Assembly: GCF_024347435.1 (NCBI RefSeq)
Contig: NZ_AP025480.1
Location: 3,351,034-3,415,033 of the forward strand
Length of the DNA: 64,000 nucleotides
Reading direction: 5' to 3'
DNA from: Vibrio cyclitrophicus
Lineage (GTDB): Bacteria > Pseudomonadota > Gammaproteobacteria > Enterobacterales > Vibrionaceae
Part shown: positions 1 to 13,958 of the stretch, piece by piece
How the letters are laid out: every line of letters begins with the position of its first letter
Position numbering within the stretch: the first letter of the stretch is position 1
The notes under the pieces: model-generated
Told to the model about the DNA's origin: nothing
The model's database searches: none
What the model saw: only the letters and a program-made list of their open reading frames with translations
Made by a program: the position numbers and the translations under genes

Positions 1-1085
1 ATGTAGCGACAAACCCGCTGTTCGTATACTCGGATCTCGATCTGAACTATGACTCAGCAACGATGAAAGTACACATCGACAAGGACAAAGCGGGCGCATA
101 CGGCGTGACCATGCAAGATATCGGTATCACGCTTGGTACCATGATGTCAGATGGCTACGTAAACCGTATCGACTTGAATGGTCGTTCTTACGAGGTTATC
201 CCTCAAGTTGAACGTAAATTCCGTTTGAACCCAGAATCGATGAATAACTACTACGTACGTGCTGCGGACGGTAATGCTGTACCACTTGGCAGCTTGATTA
301 CGATTGATGTTGTGGCAGAGCCTCGTTCTCTTCCTCACTTCAACCAATTGAACTCAGCTACGATTGGTGCGGTACCTGCTCCAGGCGCTGCAATGGGTGA
401 TGCAATTGCGTGGTTTGAAGACACGGCGGCGAATAAGCTACCAAGTGGCTATAACCACGATTACATGGGTGAAGCACGTCAATACGTAACTGAAGGTAGC
501 GCGCTTTACGCGACCTTTGGTTTAGCACTGGCTATCATCTTCTTGGTACTGGCGATTCAATTCGAATCTCTTAAAGATCCATTGGTTATCATGGTATCTG
601 TGCCACTTGCGATCTGTGGTGCCCTAATCGCTCTGGCTTGGGGTGCGGCAACGATGAATATCTACTCACAAGTAGGTTTAATCACCTTGGTCGGCCTGAT
701 TACCAAGCACGGTATCTTGATCTGTGAAGTTGCAAAAGAGGAACAGTTGCATCATCACAAGACTCGTATTGAAGCAGTAATGGAAGCTGCGAAGGTTCGT
801 CTTCGTCCGATTCTAATGACAACAGCTGCGATGATCGCCGGCCTAATCCCACTGATGTACGCAAGTGGTGCGGGTGCGGCTCAGCGCTTTAGTATTGGTA
901 TCGTAATCGTAGCTGGTCTGGCGATTGGTACTATCTTCACGCTATTTGTACTGCCAGTGATTTACAGCTACTTGGCTGAAAAACACAAACCTCTACCTGT
1001 ATTTGTTGAAGACAAAGACCTAGAAAAGCTAGCTCGCGTCGATGAAGCAAAAGCAGCACACAGAGAATTAGCTGATAATAAGTAA
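1..1085 (+). CDS. RND efflux transporter, inner-membrane pump subunit (3' part; 5' end outside window)
   Basis: C-terminal part of a resistance-nodulation-division (HAE1/AcrB-like) proton-driven pump. The open frame enters the window at base 3, so the true start lies to the left; the ATG at 63 is internal, because the codons before it read NPLFVYSDLDLNYDSA, a normal stretch of the family's porter domain. The visible part holds a periplasmic porter/docking segment, then from about base 500 a run of hydrophobic helices (ATFGLALAIIFLVLAIQF, LVIMVSVPLAICGALIAL) and the conserved loop GLITLVGLITKHGILICEVA, close to the AcrB GLLVDDAIVVVEN-type helix region, and ends in a short hydrophilic tail. Such pumps work with a periplasmic adaptor and an outer-membrane TolC-like channel; the adaptor gene would be expected upstream. 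Substrate cannot be told from this fragment. A terminator follows directly. Confidence 0.9.
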   Translation, partial: VATNPLFVYSDLDLNYDSATMKVHIDKDKAGAYGVTMQDIGITLGTMMSDGYVNRIDLNGRSYEVIPQVERKFRLNPESMNNYYVRAADGNAVPLGSLITIDVVAEPRSLPHFNQLNSATIGAVPAPGAAMGDAIAWFEDTAANKLPSGYNHDYMGEARQYVTEGSALYATFGLALAIIFLVLAIQFESLKDPLVIMVSVPLAICGALIALAWGAATMNIYSQVGLITLVGLITKHGILICEVAKEEQLHHHKTRIEAVMEAAKVRLRPILMTTAAMIAGLIPLMYASGAGAAQRFSIGIVIVAGLAIGTIFTLFVLPVIYSYLAEKHKPLPVFVEDKDLEKLARVDEAKAAHRELADNK

Positions 1086-1107
1086 TCGCTAAGTCGTATT
1101 AACAATA

Positions 1108-1134
1108 AAAAGGCTACTTCGGTGGCCTTTTTTT
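1108..1134 (+). terminator. Rho-independent terminator of the RND pump gene
   Basis: A 10-bp stem (AAAAGGCTAC pairing with GTGGCCTTTT, one G-T wobble) closes a TTCG tetraloop and is followed by a T run. It lies 22 bases after the stop codon. Confidence 0.85.
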
Positions 1135-1204
1135 ATACGCCATAGGCGACATCTCAAGTGTGATTAAATAGAATAGTGGTAAATATTCAGGAGTTTTAAT
1201 TGAT

Positions 1205-1456
1205 ATGTTTGATCCAAAAAAACTAGAGCAGATTGCTAAGCAGATTCACGATTCTATGCCTCAACCAGTAAAAGAGCTTGGTTCAGACGTAGATCAAAAA
1301 GTTCGCCAGGTTATCCAAGGCCAACTAAACAAGCTAGACGTTGTGAGCCGTGAAGAATTTGATGTTCAAACACAAGTACTGCTTCGCACTCGCCAGAAGC
1401 TAACTGAAATGGAACAAAAGCTAGCTGATTTAGAAGCAAAGCTTTCAGACAAATAA
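1205..1456 (+). CDS. ubiK: Ubiquinone biosynthesis accessory factor UbiK
   Basis: An 83-residue protein of the UbiK/YqiC (BMFP) family. UbiK binds UbiJ and helps the soluble Ubi complex make ubiquinone under aerobic conditions; family members can also bind membranes. The N-terminal half (residues 1-45) is amphipathic helix, and the C-terminal half (about 50-80, [19 protein letters not shown]) has clean heptad hydrophobics, matching the C-terminal coiled coil through which the family trimerises. The length fits the family. A CAGGAG ribosome-binding site lies about 11 bases before the ATG. The gene is monocistronic, between two terminators. Called from the [19 protein letters not shown] start and the coiled-coil pattern, both typical of the family. 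Confidence 0.9.
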   Translation: MFDPKKLEQIAKQIHDSMPQPVKELGSDVDQKVRQVIQGQLNKLDVVSREEFDVQTQVLLRTRQKLTEMEQKLADLEAKLSDK

Positions 1457-1484
1457 TAGCTCGTTTCCATCAGTTCAAGTTCGA

Positions 1485-1517
1485 ATAAAGGCTTACCTTC
1501 GGGTAAGCCTTTATTTT
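1485..1517 (+). terminator. Terminator after ubiK
   Basis: A long stem (AAAGGCTTACC with GGTAAGCCTTT, TTCG-like loop) followed by TATTTTT, 29 bases past the ubiK stop. Confidence 0.88.
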
Positions 1518-1560
1518 TCCTCGACCTATCAAAACTTTACAAGCAAATAGTTGCGGGCAT

Positions 1561-1590
1561 AAAAAAGCCCCGAACAAATGTTCAGGGCTA
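1561..1590 (-). terminator. Terminator after ilvC
   Basis: Read on the minus strand, AGCCC-GAAC pairs with GTTC-GGGCT around an ATTT loop, with one mismatch, and is followed by a T run. It sits 26 bases past the ilvC stop and faces the ubiK terminator. Confidence 0.85.
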
Positions 1591-1615
1591 TCTTTATCCA
1601 GTTATGAGCAGAAGA

Positions 1616-3100
1616 TTAACCGCCTACAGCGATACGCTTCATGTCGCTCATGTAGCTACGTAGCTCTTCACCAATGTATTCTACAGGGTGGTTACGAATA
1701 GCTTCGTTTACTTCAATTAGCTTAGCGTTATCAACTTGGTTAGATGTTTCACCTAGACCACGGCCAATTACGTCTGTTGCAACTGAAGGCATGAACTTCT
1801 CACGTAGTAGCGGTGTTGCTACGTTAGCGAATAGGTAGTTACCGTACTCAGCAGTATCAGAAATTACAACGTTCATTTCGTAAAGACGCTTACGAGCAAC
1901 CGTGTTTGCAATTAGTGGAAGCTCATGTAGAGATTCGTAGTAAGCAGACTCGTCGATGATGCCTGATGCCGTCATAGCTTCGAATGCTAGCTCAACACCG
2001 GCACGAACCATAGCAACCATTAGGATACCGTTGTCGAAATACTCTTGCTCTGAGATTTCTACGTCAGAAGCTGGGTAATTTTCGAATGCCGTTTCGCCTG
2101 TCTCTTCACGCCAGCCTAGTAGGTTCACGTCATCGTTCGCCCAGTCGGCCATCATTGTGCTAGAGAAGTGACCAGAGATGATGTCATCCATGTGCTTGTT
2201 GTAAAGCGGGCGCATTAGGTCTTTAAGCTCTTCAGAAAGCTCAAACGCTTTAACTTTAGCTGGGTTAGATAGACGGTCCATCATGTGAGTTACGCCACCA
2301 AACTTCAGTGCTTCAGTGATCGTTTCCCAACCGTATTGTAGAAGTTTGCCTGCGTAGCCCGGTTCGATGCCATCAGCAATCATCTTCTCGTACGATACGA
2401 TAGAACCTGCTTGTAGCATGCCACAAAGGATAGTTTGCTCGCCCATAAGGTCAGATTTAACTTCCGCTACGAAAGAAGACTCTAGGCAACCAGCACGGTG
2501 ACCACCAGTACCTGCTGCCCAAGCTTTAGCGATATCCCAACCTTCGCCCTTAGGGTCGTTTTCTGGGTGAACAGCGATCAGTGTTGGAACACCAAAGCCA
2601 CGCTTGTACTCTTCACGTACTTCAGAACCAGGACATTTAGGTGCAACCATTACAACCGTAAGATCATCACGTAGTTGCATGCCTTCTTCAACAACGTTAA
2701 AACCGTGAGAGTAACCAAGAGCAGCACCTTGCTTCATTAGAGGCATTACTGTTTCAACAACGTTTGTGTGTTGCTTATCAGGAGTAAGGTTGATTACTAG
2801 GTCTGCTTGAGGGATTAGCGTTTCGTAGCTACCCACAACAAAGCCGTTTTCATCAGCATTTTTGAATGATTGACGCTTTTCATCTATTGCTGCTTGGCGT
2901 AGAGCGTAAGATACGTCTAGACCAGAATCACGCATGTTTAGACCTTGGTTTAGGCCTTGAGCACCACAACCAACAATTACGATTTTCTTACCTTCAAGAT
3001 ACTCAGCTTCTGTCGCGAATTCTTCACGATCCATAAAGCGGCAACGACCCAATTGGTCAAGTTGTTCACGAAGGTTTAATGTATTGAAATAGTTAGCCAT
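1616..3100 (-). CDS. ilvC: Ketol-acid reductoisomerase, class II (IlvC)
   Basis: Catalyses the Mg2+- and NADPH-dependent isomeroreduction of acetolactate and acetohydroxybutyrate, the second common step of valine, isoleucine and leucine synthesis, in the cytoplasm. The 494-residue length marks the long, class II enterobacterial/Vibrio form with a duplicated C-terminal knotted domain. The Rossmann motif [10 protein letters not shown] is at about residues 44-53. The metal-binding segment [12 protein letters not shown] follows near 215-225, and the second acidic pair lies in the C-terminal half ([12 protein letters not shown]). An AAAGGAG ribosome-binding site precedes the ATG. It is divergent from ilvY, its activator, with which it shares a 146-base intergenic control region. 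The other ilv genes are 30 kb away in this window, as in enteric bacteria where ilvC is also separate. Confidence 0.97.
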   Translation of the reverse strand: MANYFNTLNLREQLDQLGRCRFMDREEFATEAEYLEGKKIVIVGCGAQGLNQGLNMRDSGLDVSYALRQAAIDEKRQSFKNADENGFVVGSYETLIPQADLVINLTPDKQHTNVVETVMPLMKQGAALGYSHGFNVVEEGMQLRDDLTVVMVAPKCPGSEVREEYKRGFGVPTLIAVHPENDPKGEGWDIAKAWAAGTGGHRAGCLESSFVAEVKSDLMGEQTILCGMLQAGSIVSYEKMIADGIEPGYAGKLLQYGWETITEALKFGGVTHMMDRLSNPAKVKAFELSEELKDLMRPLYNKHMDDIISGHFSSTMMADWANDDVNLLGWREETGETAFENYPASDVEISEQEYFDNGILMVAMVRAGVELAFEAMTASGIIDESAYYESLHELPLIANTVARKRLYEMNVVISDTAEYGNYLFANVATPLLREKFMPSVATDVIGRGLGETSNQVDNAKLIEVNEAIRNHPVEYIGEELRSYMSDMKRIAVGG

Positions 3101-3160
3101 TCTAGGGCACTCCTTTAAAAATAAGTCCGTAAGGTCGATATCTCTCTATCGAATGACTTC

Positions 3161-3189
3161 ATACTAAAACAGACACTCCGTTGCTGAAA
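3161..3189 (-). promoter_or_regulatory. Probable ilvC promoter
   Basis: On the minus strand, TTTCAG and TAGTAT are separated by 17 bases, with the -10 about 60 bases before the ilvC start. The hexamers are imperfect, as expected for a promoter that needs an activator. Confidence 0.5.
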
Positions 3190-3211
3190 GTGATATATTC
3201 ACAATTAGTTA

Positions 3212-3226
3212 TTGCAATAAATGCAA
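3212..3226. promoter_or_regulatory. Probable IlvY operator (LysR-type box)
   Basis: The perfect inverted repeat TTGCA-N5-TGCAA fits the LysR-family T-N11-A rule. It lies 22 bases upstream of the proposed ilvC -35 and 20 bases before the ilvY start. IlvY of enteric bacteria binds tandem operators in the ilvY-ilvC gap with very similar half sites, activates ilvC with acetolactate or acetohydroxybutyrate as inducer, and represses its own gene. The sequence is seen directly; the protein-site match is inferred. Confidence 0.7.
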
Positions 3227-3246
3227 CATGGAAACGATCGCAGAAC

Positions 3247-4137
3247 ATGAACATAAAATCTCTACAATTATTTATACATTTATGTGATAGCAAGAGTTTC
3301 AGCAAAACCGCTGCTGCTATGCACGTCAGTCCTTCAGCGCTGAGTCGTCAGGTACAAAAACTAGAAGAGGAGACGGGGCAAGAATTGCTTATCAGAGACA
3401 ACCGCAGCGTTGATCTCACCCCAGCAGGCAAACACCTATTACCTGTTGCATTGAGCATTGTTGGAGAGTGGCAGCAATATAACCTTCATCTAAAGGGTGG
3501 AGAGCAGGAACTTAAAGGAGAAATTCGTATATTTTGCTCAGTAACGGCTAGTTATAGTCATCTTCCTGAGCTAATAACTGAATTCAGGGCAATTCATCCC
3601 TATATTGAATTCAAGCTATCTACTGGTGACCCAGCCCAATCCATCGATAAAATATTGAATGATGAGGCGGATATCGCGATCTCAGCGAAGCCAGATATCC
3701 TGCCTTCAAGGTTAGAGTTCGAGACCATCAGCGATATTCCACTGTCAGTCATCATTCCATCTGGCGTGAGTAGCTTTAGCCAGCAACTGCAATCAGATAA
3801 GCCCAACTGGAATGAAGTACCCTTTATCATCCCGGAAGCAGGGACAGCCCGAGAACGTGCAAACGCATGGTTCAAAAAGATGAAGATAAAGCCGAACATT
3901 TATGCTCAAGTTTCAGGGCATGAAGCGATCGTCAGTATGGTTGCTCTTGGTTGTGGAGTGGGTATTGCACCAGATGTCGTCATCAACAACAGTCCTGTAC
4001 GAGACAAAGTAGACCGCTTAAAGATAGAGCCAATCAAACCATTTGAGTTAGGTGTGTGTTGTAAGCGCTCTCAGCTAGATAACCCTCTAATAAGAGCATT
4101 CTGGCAAGTTGCAGAGGGCAAATATTTAACAGACTAG
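3247..4137 (+). CDS. ilvY: LysR-type activator of ilvC (IlvY)
   Basis: A 296-residue LysR-family regulator, the same size as enteric IlvY. The N-terminal winged helix-turn-helix (about residues 1-60) contains SFSKTAAAMHVSPSALSRQVQKLEEETGQELLIRDN, close to IlvY of E. coli (AMHVSPSTLSRQ). The rest is the periplasmic-binding-protein-like effector domain that senses acetolactate or acetohydroxybutyrate. I start it at the ATG at 3247: a longer frame from a TTG at 3181 would run the coding sequence through the operator and adds residues not found in the family. No strong ribosome-binding site is visible. The gene is transcribed away from ilvC, the arrangement in which IlvY activates ilvC and represses itself. 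A strong terminator follows. Confidence 0.93.
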   Translation: MNIKSLQLFIHLCDSKSFSKTAAAMHVSPSALSRQVQKLEEETGQELLIRDNRSVDLTPAGKHLLPVALSIVGEWQQYNLHLKGGEQELKGEIRIFCSVTASYSHLPELITEFRAIHPYIEFKLSTGDPAQSIDKILNDEADIAISAKPDILPSRLEFETISDIPLSVIIPSGVSSFSQQLQSDKPNWNEVPFIIPEAGTARERANAWFKKMKIKPNIYAQVSGHEAIVSMVALGCGVGIAPDVVINNSPVRDKVDRLKIEPIKPFELGVCCKRSQLDNPLIRAFWQVAEGKYLTD

Positions 4138-4154
4138 CAATAATAAGGTTCAAG

Positions 4155-4200
4155 TAAACAAAAAGAGAAGGGCACGTCAGTGCTCTTCTCTTTTTGTTTA
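4155..4200 (+). terminator. Long bidirectional-looking terminator after ilvY
   Basis: A near-perfect 21-bp stem with a GTCA loop, flanked on one side by an A run and on the other by a T run. It could also back up termination of the rRNA operon from the other strand. Confidence 0.85.
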
Positions 4201-4213
4201 TATTACATATAAG

Positions 4214-4246
4214 AAAAAAGCCCGCTGATTTCTCAGCGGGCTTTTC
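4214..4246 (-). terminator. Terminator of the rRNA operon
   Basis: On the minus strand, a 13-bp stem (core GCCCGCTGA with TCAGCGGGC) has a four-base loop and is followed by a T run. It lies six bases beyond the 3' end of tRNA-Ser, the last gene of the operon. Confidence 0.9.
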
Positions 4247-4251
4247 AATGG

Positions 4252-4342
4252 TGGTGGAGGGATAGGGATTTGAACCCTAGAACCGCTATTAACGGTTGCC
4301 GGTTTTCAAGACCGGTGCTTTCGACCACTCAGCCATCCCTCC
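4252..4342 (-). tRNA. tRNA-Ser (anticodon UGA)
   Basis: A 91-nucleotide tRNA with the long variable arm of serine tRNAs. The acceptor stem GGAGGGA pairs with TCCCTCC, CCA is encoded, the T arm reads GGTTCAAATCC, and the anticodon loop CTTGAAA carries UGA. It is the distal tRNA of the rRNA operon, about 105 bases after 5S, and is followed at once by the operon terminator, so it is probably cut from the rRNA transcript. Confidence 0.95.
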
Positions 4343-4447
4343 AACAAATTGTCATCAATAGATTAGTACACTAATGATGTTGTTAATTGCTAATGCAAGT
4401 AACGATACCTTTTGTCTTCACTTTTAAAAAAGTGAAAATAAATTTGG

Positions 4448-4566
4448 AGCCTGGCGATGTCCTACTCTCACATGGGGAAGCCCCACACTACCATCGGCGC
4501 TATTGTGTTTCACTTCTGAGTTCGGCATGGAATCAGGTGGGTCCACAATGCTATGGTCGCCAAGCA
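4448..4566 (-). rRNA. 5S ribosomal RNA
   Basis: The minus strand carries the 5S core (CCATGCCGAACTCAGAAGTG and GCGCCGATGGTAGTGTGGGG), and the two ends are complementary (GCTTGGCGA with TCGCCAGGC). The ends are placed by this terminal helix and may be off by one or two bases. Confidence 0.95.
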
Positions 4567-4659
4567 AATTTTAAAATTCGGAAAGCTTATTTAAAAGTAT
4601 TTCTCTTCAAACGCATTCAAGGTCTGTCTTTCTATTGAGTCCACAAAACCCCTTGGGTG

Positions 4660-7563
<2,904 letters not shown>

Positions 7564-7793
7564 CCCGAAAGGGTCTTAGCGTATGGCAACTAACCAAGGT
7601 TTTTGGTTGTCATCAAGAAGGGTTAATTCTTGATGACTGTTTGCCGGACTCAATTGTGAATCAAACTAAAGTTTGATTCGAATACAAGACACTTGAATGT
7701 GTTTGTTGTGTTTATCTAATGAAAGATAAACATTGAGAACTTTTAAATTTGATTGAATTACTCGTAAGTAATCAATCAGTCAGCTTTCCAAAT

Positions 7794-7804
7794 TGTTAAA
7801 GAGC
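7794..7804 (-). promoter_or_regulatory. boxA antitermination element before 23S
   Basis: The minus strand reads GCTCTTTAACA, the boxA core, between tRNA-Val and 23S. It recruits NusB/S10 and the antitermination complex. The rest of the 7558-7871 spacer holds no gene I can see. Confidence 0.8.
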
Positions 7805-7871
7805 AAGAGTTTTTCAAGTTATAAACTTTCAAAACCATTTTTAAATACTCTCTTACGAGAATGCTTAAAGA

Positions 7872-7947
7872 TGGTGGGCGATACCGGGCTCGAACCAGTG
7901 ACCCCCTGCTTGTAAGGCAGGTGCTCTCCCAACTGAGCTAATCGCCC
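7872..7947 (-). tRNA. tRNA-Val (anticodon UAC)
   Basis: A 76-nucleotide tRNA in the 16S-23S spacer: acceptor GGGCGAT with ATCGCCC, D arm TAGCTCAGTTGG, anticodon loop CTTACAA (UAC), T arm GGTTCGAGCC, CCA encoded. Confidence 0.96.
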
Positions 7948-7976
7948 ATAAAAGTTTTAATTCCTTATGGAAGGAA

Positions 7977-8052
7977 TGGTGGAGCTATGCGGGATCGAAC
8001 CGCAGACCTCCTGCGTGCAAGGCAGGCGCTCTCCCAGCTGAGCTATAGCCCC
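7977..8052 (-). tRNA. tRNA-Ala (anticodon UGC)
   Basis: A 76-nucleotide tRNA in the 16S-23S spacer. The acceptor GGGGCTA faces TAGCTCC, with a G-T pair. The anticodon loop is CTTGCAC (UGC), the T arm is GGTTCGATCC, and CCA is encoded. Confidence 0.96.
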
Positions 8053-8077
8053 ATATTTTTATTTCCTTGGGAGGAAA

Positions 8078-8153
8078 TGGTGGGTCGTGCAGGATTCGAA
8101 CCTGCGACCAATTGATTAAAAGTCAACTGCTCTACCAACTGAGCTAACGACCC
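8078..8153 (-). tRNA. tRNA-Lys (anticodon UUU)
   Basis: A 76-nucleotide tRNA in the 16S-23S spacer: acceptor GGGTCGT with ACGACCC, anticodon loop CTTTTAA (UUU), T arm GGTTCGAATCC, CCA encoded. Confidence 0.96.
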
Positions 8154-8155
8154 AA

Positions 8156-8231
8156 TGGTATCCCGTAGGGGAGTCGAACCCCTGTTACCGCCGTGAAAGG
8201 GCGGTGTCCTAGGCCTCTAGACGAACGGGAC
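8156..8231 (-). tRNA. tRNA-Glu (anticodon UUC)
   Basis: A 76-nucleotide tRNA, first in the spacer after 16S: acceptor GTCCCGT facing ACGGGAT, anticodon loop CTTTCAC (UUC), T arm GGTTCGACTCC, CCA encoded. It is only two bases from tRNA-Lys. Confidence 0.96.
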
Positions 8232-8316
8232 ACTGCTAATTTATCTCTACTTTTAAAAGTAGAAACAAACCTTGAAGAACTTGGGAGTTCTTCATCTCTT
8301 TGCTTTTCTAAACCTA

Positions 8317-10201
<1,885 letters not shown>

Positions 10202-10211
10202 AGGTTTAAAT

Positions 10212-10222
10212 TGTTAAAGAGC
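10212..10222 (-). promoter_or_regulatory. boxA antitermination element in the rRNA leader
   Basis: The minus strand reads GCTCTTTAACA, identical to the boxA in the 16S-23S spacer. It lies between promoter P2 and the 16S processing stem. Confidence 0.85.
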
Positions 10223-10257
10223 TTTTCCTTTTTGAGCTTCGCTCAAATCGGACGGCC

Positions 10258-10285
10258 ATTTTAGCGATTTAAGTTTTAGTGTCAA
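10258..10285 (-). promoter_or_regulatory. rRNA operon promoter P2
   Basis: On the minus strand, a perfect TTGACA and TAAAAT are 16 bases apart, followed by a GC-rich GGCCGTCC discriminator typical of stringently controlled rRNA promoters. Confidence 0.75.
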
Positions 10286-10385
10286 CCACTATTTTCAAAA
10301 CTTTTTTCAAGCGCTTAGCTTGGCTAATTTGGCTTGTTGATTCGTTTTGGTTTCCTAAGAAGCCTTCCCGTTTCAACGAGGTCGC

Positions 10386-10413
10386 ATTATAGAGATTTCG
10401 ATCACACTGGCAA
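10386..10413 (-). promoter_or_regulatory. rRNA operon promoter P1 with UP-like A/T tracts
   Basis: On the minus strand, TTGCCA and a perfect TATAAT are 16 bases apart, followed by a GCGACC discriminator. Upstream (about 10415-10440) A and T tracts resemble an UP element. The 16-base spacer and GC-rich discriminator are classic for rRNA P1 promoters. Confidence 0.8.
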
Positions 10414-10533
10414 GCCCTTTTTGAAGTTTTTCTTACTTTTTTGATTGTTCGAGCGTTTTTTGTTCAAAACACCTCATTATCACTAGTATTCCTCTTAATT
10501 AAGGGCTTAAGGTACCTATATAAAGGAGGACTT

Positions 10534-11079
10534 ATGAGTTCAATACGCAGTTATAAAGGAATATCCCCTCAGATTGGACAAGGTGTCTATATAGATACAA
10601 GTTCGGTACTGGTTGGTGATATCAAAATCGGTGACGACTCTAGCGTGTGGCCTTTGGTTGCAGCTCGAGGAGATGTTAACCACATTCATATTGGGGAGAG
10701 AACGAATATCCAAGACGGCAGTGTCTTGCATGTCACCCATAAGAATGCAGAAAACCCTGACGGTTATCCTCTATTAATAGGTAATGATGTCACTATCGGA
10801 CATAAAGTAATGCTGCATGGCTGTACTATTGAAGATCGCGTACTTGTTGGCATGGGAGCTATCGTGCTTGATGGCGTTATTGTTAAAGAAGAAGTGATGA
10901 TTGGTGCTGGTAGCTTAGTTCCACCTAATAAGGTACTTGAAAGCGGTTATCTATATGTAGGAAGCCCAGTAAAACAAGCACGCCCATTAAATGATAAAGA
11001 GCGTGCCTTTTTACAGAAGTCAGCTGACAACTATGTTCAGAATAAAAACGACTATCTAGACTCTGTACTGCCAGTCTAA
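10534..11079 (+). CDS. yrdA: Gamma-carbonic anhydrase-like hexapeptide-repeat protein (YrdA)
   Basis: A 181-residue left-handed beta-helix protein of the YrdA / gamma-carbonic anhydrase family. Repeats of the [LIV]-G-X4 type run from about residue 20 to 135 (VGDIKIGDDSSVWPLVAARGD, IHIGERTNIQDGSVLH, LIGNDVTIGHKVMLHGCTIEDRVLVGMGA). The metal-ligand histidines expected at the trimer interface are visible in DGSVLH and TIGHKVMLHG. A short C-terminal helix follows. The physiological substrate of YrdA proteins is not settled. The ATG at 10534 is chosen because a strong AAAGGAGG site sits just before it; a longer frame from a TTG at 10441 runs into the rRNA promoter region. Its stop codon overlaps that of yrdB on the other strand by four bases. 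Confidence 0.92.
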   Translation: MSSIRSYKGISPQIGQGVYIDTSSVLVGDIKIGDDSSVWPLVAARGDVNHIHIGERTNIQDGSVLHVTHKNAENPDGYPLLIGNDVTIGHKVMLHGCTIEDRVLVGMGAIVLDGVIVKEEVMIGAGSLVPPNKVLESGYLYVGSPVKQARPLNDKERAFLQKSADNYVQNKNDYLDSVLPV

Positions 11080-11345
11080 AGCATTTTGATTTGAATCCGA
11101 TTAGAGGAGTCATACTCCTCTTCTTCTATTAACTCTTCAGCTAGCTCTTCAATATCAAAACGTAACTCTGAAAAAATAACTAAAGCTTGATCGCCTTCTC
11201 CTATCTCTTTACCAGCTAATCGAGATAGTTCCTCAATAGACATTACACACTCAATCAGGGCGCCCGACTGCTGCGCAGGGAAGGTGATTGATTGATTCTC
11301 TTCATCCCAATCTTGTATATCCGGAAATAGAATTGATTGATTCAT
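11076..11345 (-). CDS. yrdB: DUF1488 family protein (YrdB)
   Basis: An 89-residue acidic protein of the DUF1488/YrdB family, function unknown. It begins MNQSILFPDIQDWDEENQSITFPAQQSG, like enteric YrdB, and contains the family's beta-rich N-terminal half and acidic helix (FDIEELAEELIEEEEYD) near the C-terminus. It is the last gene of the tsaC-hemF-aroE-yrdB run, 17 bases after aroE, and converges with yrdA with overlapping stop codons. The aroE-yrdB pairing is the same in enteric bacteria. Confidence 0.85.
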   Translation of the reverse strand: MNQSILFPDIQDWDEENQSITFPAQQSGALIECVMSIEELSRLAGKEIGEGDQALVIFSELRFDIEELAEELIEEEEYDSSNRIQIKML

Positions 11346-11362
11346 TTTTTATAAATACCTTC

Positions 11363-12193
11363 TTACATCTCTAGGTTTTTACGTAATTCTCTTAAAATCT
11401 GTTTTGTTCCCGGACGAAGGCCACGCCAAAGCATAAAGCTTTCTGCTGCCTGTCCCACTAACATGCCCAAACCATCATAAGCAGCATGAACACCATTATC
11501 TAATGCCCATTGATTAAATACGGTAGTTCCCGAACCGTAAACCATGTCATAAACGGAACTATTCGAATTAAAGATAATCTCAGAAACTTCAGGAAGCTGA
11601 CCACTTAGACCAGATGAGGTCGAGTTAATGATGACATCAAACCCTTCATTAACATCGCTTAATCCCATTCCTTTAATGTTTCCATATGAAGAAAACATCT
11701 CAGCCAGAAGTTCAGCCTTTGAACTAGTTCGATTTGCGACCACCAACTGTTTTGGCTTTTGGTCGAGAAGAGGTTGAATCACTCCTCTCGCAGCACCACC
11801 AGCGCCAAGAAGAAGAACGCGAGCTCCTTTTAACGCAACTTGATGTTGAAGCAGATCTTGAACTAAACCCTCACCATCGGTGTTATCACCAATGATTTCT
11901 CCGTCATCGAGCTTCTTAAGTGTGTTTACAGCACCAGCTAGTTCAGCCCTTTCAGTTAGGCGATTGGCAAACTGATACGCATCTTCTTTAAAAGGTGCTG
12001 TGACATTACATCCTCTACCACCTTCGCTGAAAAAGGCTTTCGCAGCAGTGATAAATTCACCATGTTCTGGCTGTAATGCTGTATAGGTAAGTTGTTGGCT
12101 GGTTTGGCGAGCAAATAATGTGTGAATGAATGGCGATTTGCTTTGACCAATAGGGTTACCGAAAACGGCATAACGATCTACTTGCTGTGTCAT
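11363..12193 (-). CDS. aroE: Shikimate dehydrogenase (NADP+)
   Basis: Reduces 3-dehydroshikimate to shikimate in the chorismate pathway for aromatic amino acids. The 276-residue length fits AroE. The N-terminal substrate domain has [14 protein letters not shown] (about 11-24) and the catalytic [10 protein letters not shown] lysine near residue 65. The NTDGEGL aspartate lies near 102. The NADP-binding Rossmann motif [16 protein letters not shown] is at about 125-140, with the NRTSSKAE segment after it. It lies between hemF and yrdB on the minus strand; a terminator-like hairpin between hemF and aroE may reduce read-through. Confidence 0.96.
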   Translation of the reverse strand: MTQQVDRYAVFGNPIGQSKSPFIHTLFARQTSQQLTYTALQPEHGEFITAAKAFFSEGGRGCNVTAPFKEDAYQFANRLTERAELAGAVNTLKKLDDGEIIGDNTDGEGLVQDLLQHQVALKGARVLLLGAGGAARGVIQPLLDQKPKQLVVANRTSSKAELLAEMFSSYGNIKGMGLSDVNEGFDVIINSTSSGLSGQLPEVSEIIFNSNSSVYDMVYGSGTTVFNQWALDNGVHAAYDGLGMLVGQAAESFMLWRGLRPGTKQILRELRKNLEM

Positions 12194-12212
12194 ATCCTTA
12201 CCTAACAGAAAT

Positions 12213-12243
12213 AAAAAAGGGTCTTCTATATAGATGACCCTAT
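12213..12243 (-). terminator. Terminator-like hairpin between hemF and aroE
   Basis: On the minus strand an 11-bp stem (AGGGTCATCTA with TAGAAGACCCT, one mismatch) is followed by TTTTTT. It is placed inside a same-strand gene run, so it may only partly stop transcription. Confidence 0.7.
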
Positions 12244-12268
12244 CACTATCCCTATAAGGAAGGAAGAA

Positions 12269-13763
<1,495 letters not shown>

Positions 13764-13870
13764 GGGCTGCCTCGTTAATTCAGTTATCAAACTCGCTAAG
13801 TGTACAAATTATCATTCACTGTGACTAAAGCTATTTGTTTATAAAATGTATCAATTAACAACTTAGACTG

Positions 13871-13886
13871 ACGCAAACGTTTTCCT
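13871..13886. promoter_or_regulatory. PurR operator upstream of purEK
   Basis: ACGCAAACGTTTTCCT matches the PurR consensus ACGCAAACGTTTTCNT at every fixed base. It overlaps the expected -35 position of the purE promoter, so PurR with hypoxanthine or guanine should block transcription, as in enteric purEK. Confidence 0.9.
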
Positions 13887-13908
13887 TAGGCAGTTTTACC
13901 CGTATAAT
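13880..13908 (+). promoter_or_regulatory. purEK promoter
   Basis: A perfect TATAAT at 13903-13908 with a weak TTTTCC or TTTCCT -35 about 16-17 bases before it, lying inside the PurR box. Confidence 0.7.
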
Positions 13909-13958
13909 GCGCGCAAAATATCTAATCACTAATTAAATCGTACCTGAAGGAGTTTGAG

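Noticed and set aside
3181..3246. TTG-initiated N-terminal extension of IlvY
   Set aside because: It would cover the operator, and the extra residues are not part of the family; the ATG at 3247 gives the standard length.
10441..10533. Upstream TTG extension of yrdA
   Set aside because: It runs back into the rRNA P1 upstream region, and a strong AAAGGAGG stands before the ATG at 10534.
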